From Chloroflexota bacterium (GTDB lineage: Bacteria; Chloroflexota; Dehalococcoidia; DSTF01; RBG-16-68-14), in assembly GCA_022573935.1 (NCBI GenBank), contig JACZTE010000053.1:1-6779 (forward strand): DNA of 6,779 bases. The letters run 5' to 3'. Every line of letters starts with the position of its first letter. Within the stretch, counting starts at the first letter, position 1. Below the pieces are notes generated by a model. The model had not been told where the DNA came from. It searched no databases and saw only the letters and a program-made list of their open reading frames with translations. A program made the position numbers and the translations under genes. Of this stretch, positions 1 through 6,441 are shown piece after piece.

Positions 1-1
1 G

Positions 2-712
2 ATCGAGGCGCTGCCCGAGCACATCGAGGCGTCGCTGGACCAGATCTACACGCAGATCTCGGAGCAGCAGTACAACTCCAACCAGGTGCTCTTGGGATGG
101 CTGCAGGAGATCTCGTACGGCTACCACGAAATTAAGCTCTACCTCTCGACGCAGATCTTCGACCAGGCGCGCCACGTGGAGGCGTTTCGCAAGCGCGCGC
201 TCATCAACGGCGGCGGCCTGGGCGTGCAGATGCCGGGCTTCCTAAGCCGCGCCGTCTACGGCGCCTTCAAGTTCACGGAGCTCATCATCTACGTGAACAT
301 CATCCGCGGCTCCTTCACGATCGCGCTCGCGGAGTGGGGCGAACGCATCGGCCGGTCGCAGGCGGATCGACAGCTCTTCGAGTACATGGCGCGGGACCTG
401 CGCCGCCACCTGGCGTACGGCACTGAGCACCTGAAGTTCTACCTGCGTCACGATACGGACAACCACTATCAGGTGCACGCCTGGCTCAACCGCGCCGAAC
501 TGATGATGGCGGCGGACCTGCAGCGCGATACGGCGCTGCGGGAAGCCACGATCCTCGCGCTGGGCGATACGGTGCTGGAGGGGAAGGCTCGGCTGAAGGA
601 GCTGCGACAGGCGCAGCGCGACCGATACCTCCAGACGCTCGCCGAGGCGAGCATCTACGACCGCGCCGAAAAGCTCATCCCGTCGATGATCGAGATGTTC
701 GAAAACCCGTAG
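2..712 (+). CDS. Ferritin-like (R2/AurF-type fold) protein, 5' end outside window, possibly degenerate diiron site
   Basis: The frame is open from the window edge, so the 236 visible residues are the C-terminal part; the internal GTG at 86 is not needed as a start. Two helix motifs mark the ferritin-like, ribonucleotide-reductase-R2/AurF type fold. The first is FDQARHVEAF (residues 53-62), which lines up with the usual DEARHVEVF. The second is MARDLRRHLAYG (129-140), which lines up with the usual ARDEARHVAFG. Both histidines (H58, H136) are present, but the metal-bridging glutamates of the DExxH motifs are Q55 and L133. The helix-3 glutamate, expected about 34 residues before H136, appears to be R102. 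The helix-1 glutamate could be E21 or may be missing. Family members normally oxidise or N-oxygenate small molecules with two irons; this one may bind metal differently or be non-catalytic. The rest is helical and charged, and no membrane segment is seen. An intrinsic terminator follows 18 bases after the stop. The fold is fairly secure; the function is unknown. Confidence 0.75.
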   Translation: MEALPEHIEASLDQIYTQISEQQYNSNQVLLGWLQEISYGYHEIKLYLSTQIFDQARHVEAFRKRALINGGGLGVQMPGFLSRAVYGAFKFTELIIYVNIIRGSFTIALAEWGERIGRSQADRQLFEYMARDLRRHLAYGTEHLKFYLRHDTDNHYQVHAWLNRAELMMAADLQRDTALREATILALGDTVLEGKARLKELRQAQRDRYLQTLAEASIYDRAEKLIPSMIEMFENP

Positions 713-730
713 CCCGATCCCCGCAACACT

Positions 731-769
731 GGCAAGAGCCCCCGAGTGGTTGGGGGCTCTTGCCTTTCT
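731..769 (+). terminator. Rho-independent terminator after the ferritin-like gene
   Basis: A perfect 13-bp inverted repeat (GGCAAGAGCCCCC at 731-743 and its complement at 752-764) encloses an 8-base loop and is followed by TTTCT. It lies 18 bases after the stop codon at 712. The opposite strand lacks a T-run after the stem, so it should act only on + strand transcription. It separates the first gene from the mscS block. Confidence 0.93.
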
Positions 770-773
770 GCTC

Positions 774-808
774 GTTGCGTTCTGGTGCGCAACTCGTGAT
801 CGTGTCAC
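774..808 (+). promoter_or_regulatory. Two small dyads upstream of mscS (possible operator/promoter region)
   Basis: The gap between the terminator and mscS must hold the mscS promoter, but I see no convincing -35/-10 pair. It does hold two short dyads: GTTGCG (774-779) with CGCAAC (788-793), and GTGA (796-799) with TCAC (805-808). The second resembles a CRP/FNR-family half-site pair but has a 5-base rather than 6-base centre. Both could be chance in GC-rich DNA. Confidence 0.2.
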
Positions 809-826
809 AGTAATCAGAGCATGCTG

Positions 827-833
827 AAAGGAG
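827..833 (+). promoter_or_regulatory. Ribosome-binding site of mscS
   Basis: AAAGGAG lies six bases before the ATG at 840, a strong Shine-Dalgarno at good spacing that fixes the start of the channel gene. Confidence 0.85.
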
Positions 834-839
834 TCTGCC

Positions 840-1754
840 ATGCGTGATTTCATTACGGACATCAACTGGGACCGCTGGTCGGAGCTGTTTTGGACGCACG
901 GCCTGCGCATCATCATCGTCATCGTCGCCATCTACGTGGGGCTGCGCATCTTCGAGCGGATGGTCGGGCCGGTCATTCGCACCGCGGTCTCCGCGCAGTT
1001 GGAAGGTCAGCCCCAGGTGGAGGTGGACAAGCGCGCCGATACCCTCTCGCATGTCATCTACCGGACGGTGTGGTTCGTCGCCATGCTTGTTGGGCTGCTC
1101 ACCATTCTGCCGGAGCTGGGCATTAACATCAGCGCCCTGCTCGCGGGCGCCGGCCTCATCGGGCTGGCGGTGGGCTTCGGCGCGCAGAGCCTGGTGAAGG
1201 ACGTGATCAGCGGGCTCTTCATCCTGGTGGAGAACCAGTACAGCAAGGGCGATGTCGTGAACATCGCCGGTATCGGCGGCCTGGTCGACGACGTGAACCT
1301 GCGACGCACGCTGCTCCGCGATCTGGACGGCGCCGTCCACACCGTCCCCAACGGCGAGATTGGCGTCGCTAGCAACCTGACGCGCTCCTGGTCGCGCGTG
1401 AACCTGATCGTCGCGGTCTCCTACGGCGACGACCTCGACCATGTCTTCGAGGTGATCAACCGCGTGGGCAAGGAGCTTGCGGAAGACCCGGAGTGGTCGA
1501 AAGACATCATCGAGGCGCCGAAGGCGCTGGGCGTCGAAAACTTCGGCGACTCCGGGATCGATATCCGCATCCTGGGCGACACGCAGCCGATCCGGCAGTG
1601 GGACGTGATGCGCCAGCTACGCCTTCGCCTCAAGAAGGCGTTCGACGCTGAGGGGATCGAGATCCCATTCCCCCATCGTACGCTGGTCACCGTCGGGCAG
1701 AAGTCGGCGGACGGCATCGTCGTGCGGCAGGGTGGTCCGGGCTCCGCGACGTGA
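840..1754 (+). CDS. mscS: MscS-family small-conductance mechanosensitive channel
   Basis: This 304-residue protein is predicted to be a membrane-tension-gated channel that releases ions and small solutes during hypo-osmotic shock, normally as a heptamer in the inner membrane. Three hydrophobic helices are visible: about 22-41, 75-95 and 97-132. The third is the Gly/Ala-rich pore helix typical of MscS (ALLAGAGLIGLAVGFGAQ, then LVKDVISGLFILVENQY). The MscS beta domain follows, with GDVVNIAGIGG (137-147) and the conserved VPNGEI (169-174). The alpha/beta cytoplasmic cage ends in the family signature GIEIPFPHRT (272-281). Length and three-helix layout match classic MscS (E. coli 286 residues), with a short extra tail of about 20 residues. 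The start is fixed by AAAGGAG six bases upstream. It follows a terminator, so it begins its own transcript; the lipoprotein gene starts 66 bases downstream on the same strand. The family call is secure; the exact subtype is not. Confidence 0.95.
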   Translation: MRDFITDINWDRWSELFWTHGLRIIIVIVAIYVGLRIFERMVGPVIRTAVSAQLEGQPQVEVDKRADTLSHVIYRTVWFVAMLVGLLTILPELGINISALLAGAGLIGLAVGFGAQSLVKDVISGLFILVENQYSKGDVVNIAGIGGLVDDVNLRRTLLRDLDGAVHTVPNGEIGVASNLTRSWSRVNLIVAVSYGDDLDHVFEVINRVGKELAEDPEWSKDIIEAPKALGVENFGDSGIDIRILGDTQPIRQWDVMRQLRLRLKKAFDAEGIEIPFPHRTLVTVGQKSADGIVVRQGGPGSAT

Positions 1755-1820
1755 CAGCAGGGTGATTCGGGAGCGCATCCGATATAGTGGAGATGTCTTG
1801 AGGACGCCATCCGTGCTCTT

Positions 1821-2375
1821 GTGATGGATATGCTCGGGCGATCGCTGAGCCTCGCCGTTCTTCTCGCGCTGGTCGCGCTGGCCGCCGGCTGCAACGACGG
1901 CGATGAGACGCCCAGCGCCTCGCCCACGCCGCTGCTCACTGCGACGGCAACGCCCGTCCCGGCGACGGCGACGCCCGTGCCGGACATTCAAGATGAGGAT
2001 CTCACCCAGCACCCGGCGCTGCAGGACCTGATAGCCTCTGGTGGAGAGGTGGACGCTAGCCGCATCATCTATGTAGACCTCACCGAGGATGGAGTCGACG
2101 ACGCGGTCGTGCCGATATCGTCGGGAGGTACAGGCGGCGACCTCGCCGTCGTCGTCCTCGGCTACGGGCCGGATGGGCTGGGCGAACTGCTGCGGGCGCT
2201 TCCGCGGGAGACGCGCAGCATCCGCGCGACGGTGCAGGGCGGCCAGCTTGTCACGACCGAGGGGGTATACGGCCCGAACGACGCGCTATGCTGCCCCTCG
2301 CAGATCCTCACGAAGTGGTACGCCTGGGACGGAAGCGAACTAGCCATCGATCGGCAGGAGACGGCGCAGGACTAA
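1821..2375 (+). CDS. Small secreted lipoprotein, hypothetical
   Basis: The 184-residue product has a lipoprotein signal peptide: a hydrophobic core (SLAVLLALVAL, 10-20) ending in AAGC, with Cys24 as the likely lipidated residue. The -3 position is Ala rather than the preferred Leu. A Pro/Thr/Ala spacer follows (about 29-54) with two ATATPVP units, tethering a folded domain of about 130 residues. That domain contains YVDLTEDGVDDAVV (84-97), an Asp-rich segment resembling FG-GAP/EF-hand-like Ca2+ loops, then PISSGGTGGDLAVVVLGY, a CC pair (157-158) and a final YAWDG. I recall such DLTxDGxxDAVVP lipoproteins in Actinobacteria and Chloroflexota without a known function. GTG 1821, ATG 1824 and ATG 1830 are all possible starts; an in-frame TAG at 1785-1787 excludes much longer ones. 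No well-spaced Shine-Dalgarno is seen: GAGGA at 1800-1804 is far. A weak -10-like TATAGT lies at 1783-1788. The stop overlaps the next start by one base. Confidence 0.82.
   Translation: MMDMLGRSLSLAVLLALVALAAGCNDGDETPSASPTPLLTATATPVPATATPVPDIQDEDLTQHPALQDLIASGGEVDASRIIYVDLTEDGVDDAVVPISSGGTGGDLAVVVLGYGPDGLGELLRALPRETRSIRATVQGGQLVTTEGVYGPNDALCCPSQILTKWYAWDGSELAIDRQETAQD
1941..1982 (+). repeat. Two 21-bp tandem units encoding ATATPVP
   Basis: Two in-frame 21-base units, each encoding Ala-Thr-Ala-Thr-Pro-Val-Pro, sit in the lipoprotein spacer. They differ only at third codon positions (GCA/GCG and GTC/GTG), so the peptide is kept identical. This is a flexible linker duplication. Confidence 0.85.
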
Positions 2376-2866
2376 TGGCAACTCCTCTCGGTCACACCAT
2401 CGTTGGCTACACGCTGGCTCGGGCCGCGGGCGTCAAGTCACCCGTGGGGCTGGCGGCAGCGATCGGCGTTGCCGCCTTGCCGGATGTCGATGTGTTCCTG
2501 AGCTACCTGGCGAAAGGCGACCCGTTTGCCCTCCATCGGGAGATGATCACCCATAAGCCCGTGTTCCCGCTGCTCGTCGGCGCGGCCACCGGTCTCGCTG
2601 CCTCCCTGCTGCGGGGCGGACGGCCGACGAGGAGCGACACGCTGCGGCCCGCGGCGCTGGCGACGATGCTGGTGGGCAGCCACATCGCGATGGACCCGCT
2701 GCCCCTCCCATACGACACGATGCCACTACAGTCGGGCAGCATTTGGCAGGGGGTGGCGACGCTCGCCTGGAACTCGGTTATCGACTTGGCGTTCTACGGT
2801 GCGCTGGTAATGCTCGTACGGGGCCGGGGGAGATCTGGTCGCAGAGCCACAGTATCTGGTGGTTGA
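2375..2866 (+). CDS. DUF457/YdjM-family membrane-bound metal-dependent hydrolase-like protein
   Basis: From the ATG that overlaps the lipoprotein stop (TAATG, 2373-2377) the protein is 163 residues. The frame is open further upstream, but that part overlaps the lipoprotein and looks unlike the family, so the coupled start is preferred. The sequence begins MATPLGHTIVGY, giving the N-terminal His (H7). It continues with LPDVDV (D37, D39), then FALHREMITHKPVFPLL (H54, R55, H60) and GSHIAMD (H103, D107). This spaced His/Asp set, threaded through hydrophobic segments (about 24-35, 63-80, 92-106, 134-148), is the DUF457/YdjM pattern. Family members are called LexA-regulated, membrane-associated putative metal hydrolases; the substrate is unknown. 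The length is at the short end and the protein ends in a basic tail (RGRGRSGRRA). Its last 89 bases overlap a convergent gene on the other strand. The 1-base overlap suggests it is translated together with the lipoprotein. Confidence 0.8.
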   Translation: MATPLGHTIVGYTLARAAGVKSPVGLAAAIGVAALPDVDVFLSYLAKGDPFALHREMITHKPVFPLLVGAATGLAASLLRGGRPTRSDTLRPAALATMLVGSHIAMDPLPLPYDTMPLQSGSIWQGVATLAWNSVIDLAFYGALVMLVRGRGRSGRRATVSGG

Positions 2867-3425
2867 GGGCAGCCATCTCGTCCATGACGGCCAGCGCCGT
2901 CGCGAAGGCCCTTCCTCTGCGCGGCAGTTCGCGGCCGACCGCGGGGCGGCTCCGCGCTGGCGTAGGGCGCTCTTCGACGGAGGGCCACGTCGGCGGCTCT
3001 TCGAGGGACACGTCGAGGGGCACGATATCCGGCTCGCTACTCTCTCCCCAGAGCACCAAGACCACCGCGGCGACCAGCAGCGCCGCGAATGCTGGAAACA
3101 GCCACACGTCTCGGAGGAGGAACGCGGCAAGCGGCAGGGAGGCGATGCCGACACCGATCGCCAGTAGCGCTGTGCGTACTCCACGCGACTCTATCTTGAC
3201 CCGAAGGAGAAACACCATCAGTACGCCGATCAGGGCGGCGGGCGCGATCGCGATAATCGAGAACGCTAGCTCGGATGAGCAGTCGCTGCCCCGGCCACAG
3301 CGCCCCCAGGCGCTGCCGCCCGCGACGGCGAGGGCCGCGAGCGCCGTCGCGAACACCAAGAGCACTAAGACCAGCGATCGGTGCTCGGACGCCTGCGGCT
3401 GTTGTTCTTCGGTTGATTCGCCCAT
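2778..3425 (-). CDS. Four-helix membrane protein, hypothetical
   Basis: This 215-residue protein is not recognised. It starts at the ATG at 3425, with only a weak AGGA about ten bases upstream. Four hydrophobic helices are clear: about 17-37, 53-74, 84-104 and 107-126. A loop between helices 1 and 2 holds two cysteines (WGRCGRGSDCSS, C43 and C49) that could form a disulfide if the loop is outside. After helix 4 comes an acidic, Pro-rich cytoplasmic-type linker (about 128-170), then a short helical stretch (FATALAVMDEMAALNHQILWLCDQ) and a basic end. The hydrophobic pattern and G/C-rich third codon positions favour this frame over the long antisense frames across the same DNA. It lies 72 bases downstream of the dehydrogenase on the same strand, with no terminator seen between them. 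Its last 29 codons overlap the 3' end of the convergent DUF457 gene. It is probably real; its role is unknown. Confidence 0.7.
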   Translation of the reverse strand: MGESTEEQQPQASEHRSLVLVLLVFATALAALAVAGGSAWGRCGRGSDCSSELAFSIIAIAPAALIGVLMVFLLRVKIESRGVRTALLAIGVGIASLPLAAFLLRDVWLFPAFAALLVAAVVLVLWGESSEPDIVPLDVSLEEPPTWPSVEERPTPARSRPAVGRELPRRGRAFATALAVMDEMAALNHQILWLCDQISPGPVRALPAHRRTPSR

Positions 3426-3497
3426 TGGTGTACAGTCCTACAACGTATAACTCTGAGGAGGCGAATTAGTTTCTCCTTGAGGCGACCTACGTCACAA

Positions 3498-4253
3498 TTA
3501 CACGAAGATCTGACCGCCGTCCACCACCAGGGCGTGCCCAGTCACCATGCTCGCCTCGTCTGAGCAGAGGAAGACGAGCGGCCCCACCAGGTCTTCTGGG
3601 AGCAGGTCTCGCCGCATCGCTCGTTCGCTCGCGGTCTGCTCGTATCGCTCTTCAGGGACGAGGAGCGCCTTGCCGGTCTTTACCAGGCCCGGGCAGAGCG
3701 AGTTCACGCGGATGCCGAGCGGCCCCAGCTCCCTGGCCAGCGTCTTCGTTAGGCTCTCGATGGCTGCCTTGGCGGCGTTATAGTGGGCGCGGCCCGCGGG
3801 GGAGAGGTAGGTGTTCACGGAGCCCATGTTGACGATCACTCCTGCCTGCTGCTCCTTCATCTGGGGCAGCACGGCCCGGATGCAGAGCTGGCAGCCGGTG
3901 AGGTCGATCTGCAGCACGCGGTTCCACTCTTCCAACTCGATCTCCAGGAACTGCTTGCGTGCGAGCGTAGCGTAGATGGCGGCGCAGTTGACGAGGATGT
4001 CGATGCGGCCGAAGCGTTCGAGAACCTGGCTCGCCATCGCCGTGGTCGAGGTTACATCGGAGACGTCCACGCGCAGCGCGAGGCACTCGTGGCCCGCCTT
4101 CGTCAGCTCAGCAGCGAGCTGTTGCGCCGCTTCCTCGGCGATATCGGCGATGACGACGCGCGCGCCCTCGGACGCCAGCCCCAGCGCGAACGTCCTGCCG
4201 ATGCCGCCGGCGCCGCCGGTGACGATGGCCACCTGATCCTTCAGTCGCTCCAT
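3498..4253 (-). CDS. Short-chain dehydrogenase/reductase (SDR), FabG-like
   Basis: This 251-residue classical SDR is an NAD(P)-dependent oxidoreductase acting on an alcohol/ketone pair; the substrate cannot be told from sequence. It has the Rossmann glycine motif TGGAGGIG (12-19). An Asp at the end of beta-2 (VVIAD, D37) predicts NAD(H) preference. VDVSD (62-66) and LVNCAA (87-92, the NNAG-like position) follow. The catalytic residues are S145 (NMGSV), Y158 and K162 (YNAAK), then the PG motif (188-189). It ends with the usual SDR C-terminus SMVTGHALVVDGG. The Asn of the Asn-Ser-Tyr-Lys tetrad is replaced by D117 (QIDLTG where NLTG is usual). The start ATG has AAGGAG six bases upstream. It lies 64 bases downstream of glpK on the same strand with no terminator between, so co-transcription is likely; a role on glycerol-derived or lipid intermediates is only a guess. 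Confidence 0.92.
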   Translation of the reverse strand: MERLKDQVAIVTGGAGGIGRTFALGLASEGARVVIADIAEEAAQQLAAELTKAGHECLALRVDVSDVTSTTAMASQVLERFGRIDILVNCAAIYATLARKQFLEIELEEWNRVLQIDLTGCQLCIRAVLPQMKEQQAGVIVNMGSVNTYLSPAGRAHYNAAKAAIESLTKTLARELGPLGIRVNSLCPGLVKTGKALLVPEERYEQTASERAMRRDLLPEDLVGPLVFLCSDEASMVTGHALVVDGGQIFV

Positions 4254-4280
4254 CGCGCTCTCCTTCGCGCCTGGGGCGCG
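4254..4280 (-). promoter_or_regulatory. SDR ribosome-binding site flanked by alternative hairpins
   Basis: AAGGAG (4265-4260, read on the - strand) lies six bases before the SDR ATG. Immediately upstream is a 6-bp hairpin (CGCGCC / GGCGCG, 3-base loop; 4266-4280). The GCGCG arm next to the Shine-Dalgarno could instead pair with a second GCGCG copy at 4254-4258, placing AAGGAG in an 8-base loop. The ribosome-binding site is secure; any regulatory use of the hairpins is a guess. Confidence 0.5.
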
Positions 4281-4317
4281 TTAGGTGACAGTATACTCCA
4301 CCGTTGCGCGGAGTGGC

Positions 4318-5811
4318 TCAGGCCGAGGGCAGCCACCCCTGCGCCCGTTCGAGCGCTCTCTTCCAGCCGGCGTATTGCTCGTCGCGCTGCTCGGCGGACA
4401 GGCGTGGCTCGAAGGTGCGGTCGGAGCGCCAGCGTTGCGCGAGGTCGTCCAGCCCCGGCCAGAGGCCGACGCCCAGCCCGGCCAGGTAGGCTGCCCCCAG
4501 CGCCGTCGTCTCCGCCACGGCGGAGCGCACCACGGGCCGGCCCAGCAGATCGGCCTGGATCTGCATCAGCAGGTCGTTGCGAGAGGCGCCGCCATCGGCG
4601 CGCAGCGTCGGGAGGCGCGCTCCTGTCTCGCTCTCCATCGCCTCCAGCACGTCTCGCGTCTGAAAGGCGATCGCCTCCAGCGTCGCGCGGGCGATGTGCG
4701 CCTGGGTGCTGCCGCGAGTGAGGCCGAGGATGGCGCCCCTGGCGTACGGGTCCCAGTGGGGCGCCCCCAGCCCGACGAACGCCGGTACCAGGTACACTCC
4801 ATCGCTGGAGTCGACCGAGGCTGCCAGCGCCTCCACATCCGCGGCATTGTCGAAGAAGCGGAGGCCATCGCGCAGCCACTGCACGGCCGCGCCGGTGACG
4901 AAGATGCTGCCCTCCAGCGCGTACTGGAGCCGGCCATCGAGACGCGAAGCGACGGTCGCGAGCAGCTTGTCCGCCGGCGGTGGTGTTTCGCCGGTGTGGA
5001 GGAGGAGGAAGGAGCCGGTGCCGTAGGTGTTCTTCGCTTCGCCGGCGCGGAAGCAGGCCTGGCCGAAGAGGGCGGCTTGCTGGTCGCCAGCCACGCCCGC
5101 GATAGGCAGCGCCGCCCCCAGCAGCGACGGGTCGCACTCGCCCAGCACGCCGCTGGAATCGACCACCTCCGGCAGCATCGCCGCTGGGATGCCGAACCGG
5201 CGCAGCAGCTCATCGTCCCAGCGCCCCTCGCGCAGGTGGAAGAGCATCGTGCGCGAGGCGTTCGTGGCGTCGGTGGCGTGGACGCGGCCGCCGGTAAGGC
5301 GGTAGATCAGCCAGCTATCGATGGTGCCGAACGCCAGCTCTCCCGCCTCGGCCCGGCGCTGGGCGTCCGGCACGTGATCCAGCAGCCAGCGTATCTTCGT
5401 CGCCGAGAAGTAGGCGTCCAGGAGCAGGCCGGTCCGTTCGCGGATGAGCGGCTCCAGCCCCTGCCGGCGCAGCTCGTCGCACTGCTCTGCCGTGCGCCGG
5501 CACTGCCAGACGATGGCGTTCGCGATGGGGCGGCCGGTCTCCCGCTCCCAGACGACGGTCGTCTCGCGCTGGTTGGTGATCCCCACAGCGGCCACCTGCT
5601 CCGCCGACACGCCCGATTTCTGCAGCACGTCCTGGGCCGCTTGGAGCTGCGAGGACCAGATCGCCTCCGGATCGTGCTCCACCCAGCCGTCGCGAGGGTA
5701 GAGCTGGGCGAACTCGCGCTGCTCCGTCGCCACCGGCGCGCCCTCTTCGTCGAAGAGGACGGCGCGGGAGCTGGAGGTGCCCTGATCGAGGGCGAGGATG
5801 TAGCGGGCCAC
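4318..5811 (-). CDS. glpK: Glycerol kinase
   Basis: This enzyme phosphorylates glycerol with ATP to sn-glycerol-3-phosphate, the entry step of glycerol use, in the cytoplasm. The 497-residue protein has the full FGGY-kinase layout and normal length. The N-terminal phosphate loop is [16 protein letters not shown] (6-21). Glycerol-contact residues expected from E. coli GlpK are present as R82-E83 (TNQRET), Y134 (AYFSATK) and D243 ([12 protein letters not shown]). The domain-II nucleotide loop is YGTGSFLL (263-270), [18 protein letters not shown] follows (300-317), and the adenine-side motif is [10 protein letters not shown] (406-415). The segment before AGDQQ ([12 protein letters not shown]) lacks the His that PTS HPr phosphorylates in many Firmicutes, so PTS activation is unlikely. 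The start is a GTG with GGAGGAG five bases upstream and a sigma70-like promoter at 5857-5884. No glpF or glpD is in the window; an SDR follows 64 bases downstream. The assignment is very secure. Confidence 0.98.
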   Translation of the reverse strand: MARYILALDQGTSSSRAVLFDEEGAPVATEQREFAQLYPRDGWVEHDPEAIWSSQLQAAQDVLQKSGVSAEQVAAVGITNQRETTVVWERETGRPIANAIVWQCRRTAEQCDELRRQGLEPLIRERTGLLLDAYFSATKIRWLLDHVPDAQRRAEAGELAFGTIDSWLIYRLTGGRVHATDATNASRTMLFHLREGRWDDELLRRFGIPAAMLPEVVDSSGVLGECDPSLLGAALPIAGVAGDQQAALFGQACFRAGEAKNTYGTGSFLLLHTGETPPPADKLLATVASRLDGRLQYALEGSIFVTGAAVQWLRDGLRFFDNAADVEALAASVDSSDGVYLVPAFVGLGAPHWDPYARGAILGLTRGSTQAHIARATLEAIAFQTRDVLEAMESETGARLPTLRADGGASRNDLLMQIQADLLGRPVVRSAVAETTALGAAYLAGLGVGLWPGLDDLAQRWRSDRTFEPRLSAEQRDEQYAGWKRALERAQGWLPSA

Positions 5812-5816
5812 GGGCG

Positions 5817-5823
5817 CTCCTCC
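5817..5823 (-). promoter_or_regulatory. Ribosome-binding site selecting the GTG start of glpK
   Basis: GGAGGAG on the - strand sits five bases before the GTG at 5811-5809. There is no ATG nearby, and the GlpK N-terminus ([11 protein letters not shown]) begins right after this codon, so GTG is the start. Confidence 0.85.
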
Positions 5824-5856
5824 GAAGGCTTTAGTCGGACCGAGGGCTCTGAGGCG

Positions 5857-5884
5857 ATTCTAACACGGCGGGCCGCCCTGTCAG
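5857..5884 (-). promoter_or_regulatory. Sigma70-type promoter of glpK
   Basis: On the - strand CTGACA (5884-5879, one mismatch to TTGACA) is followed after 16 bases by TAGAAT (5862-5857, one mismatch to TATAAT). A start site near 5850 would give a leader of about 39 bases before the GTG. The -35 box overlaps the stop codon of the upstream CAP gene (5883-5881). The spacer holds a GGCGG-G-CCGCC dyad (5867-5877) that could be an operator or chance. There is no experimental proof. Confidence 0.55.
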
Positions 5885-6441
5885 CCGGCCAGGTCCATCA
5901 CGCAACGGGCCTTCAAGCGATCGCCTTCGCTGAAGACGCAGCCGACGCCGGCAAGGCTGTACGTCGTGTCGAGGATGATCTGGCGATGGGCTGGGCTGGC
6001 CATCCAGTCAGCCACCGTCCGCTCGGGCGGGAGGTATCCTGTGCTCGCCCAGAGCACCTCTCCTAGAGGCGCCGCGCCGGAATAGCCGGCGGCCGCCACA
6101 CGACTCGAAAGGCTGGTGCCGTTGACGTCGTGGCCGAGCACATCGAGTTGGAGAAGCGTGCGGGCGTAGCTCTGAGCGCTGCGGACAAGCGCGCTGTTCG
6201 TCTGGAGGGCGGGTATCCCGCGCGAGGTGCGTTCGGCGTTGACCAGGGCCAGCACACGGCTCGCGAAGTCGTCGTCGATCTGGTCTTTCGGCGGGGGCGC
6301 TGGCTGGGTGAACGGGGTCGGCGATGGATGCGTGTGCGGCGTCGAGGTTGGCGGAACCGCGGTCGGCGGTGGCTTCGGCGTGGAATTCGATAAATACGAT
6401 CGGTGTTTCTCGGCGCAGGCGCTCGGCTGCGCTGCGCCCAA
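5881..6441 (-). CDS. Secreted CAP/SCP-domain (YkwD-like) protein, N-terminus uncertain
   Basis: Bacterial CAP/SCP proteins are normally extracellular; their activity is mostly unproven. Here a Pro/Thr-rich linker (about 19-51) precedes a CAP domain of about 130 residues (56-186). The domain starts with VLALVNAERTSRGIPAL (63-79), the classic YkwD opening. It has the cavity residues H104 (LGHDVNG), E128 (LGEVLWAS, the GEN-type position) and H152 (VADWMASPAHRQIILD, the W..S..H motif), and ends GVGCVFSEGDRLKARCVMDLAG with two Cys that may pair. The annotated start is a TTG at 6441, which is poor. The frame is open up to 6549 without ATG and gives no signal peptide. A signal-like peptide lies just upstream in another frame (6437-6529), so the gene may carry a frameshift or sequencing error. 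The domain is secure; the 5' end is not. The stop overlaps the glpK promoter. Confidence 0.85.
   Translation of the reverse strand: MGAAQPSACAEKHRSYLSNSTPKPPPTAVPPTSTPHTHPSPTPFTQPAPPPKDQIDDDFASRVLALVNAERTSRGIPALQTNSALVRSAQSYARTLLQLDVLGHDVNGTSLSSRVAAAGYSGAAPLGEVLWASTGYLPPERTVADWMASPAHRQIILDTTYSLAGVGCVFSEGDRLKARCVMDLAG

Noticed and set aside
86..88. GTG as the true start of the ferritin-like gene
   Set aside because: The frame is open and helical from the window edge, and the fold needs the helix encoded before this codon.
2743..3450. A 235-codon + strand frame across the four-helix membrane protein gene
   Set aside because: The product is Ser/Arg/Thr/Ala-rich without domains, while the - strand frame gives four clean hydrophobic helices and the expected third-position G/C bias.
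3456..3477. AGGAG...CTCCT inverted repeat between the SDR and the four-helix membrane protein gene as a terminator
   Set aside because: The stem is only 5 bp with a 12-base loop and no adjoining T-run on the - strand.
4290..4295. TATACT as a -10 box for a separate SDR promoter on the - strand
   Set aside because: No -35-like hexamer lies at 16-19 bases upstream, so co-transcription from glpK is the simpler reading.
3783..4721. A 312-codon + strand frame
   Set aside because: It is antisense to the SDR and the end of glpK; the second half is an Arg/Ala/Pro-rich artefact.
4285..6066. A 593-codon open frame on the + strand
   Set aside because: It is antisense to glpK and the dehydrogenase gap, its product is low-complexity Arg/Ala/Gly/His-rich with no motif, and glpK is unmistakable on the other strand. 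High GC makes such long shadow frames common.
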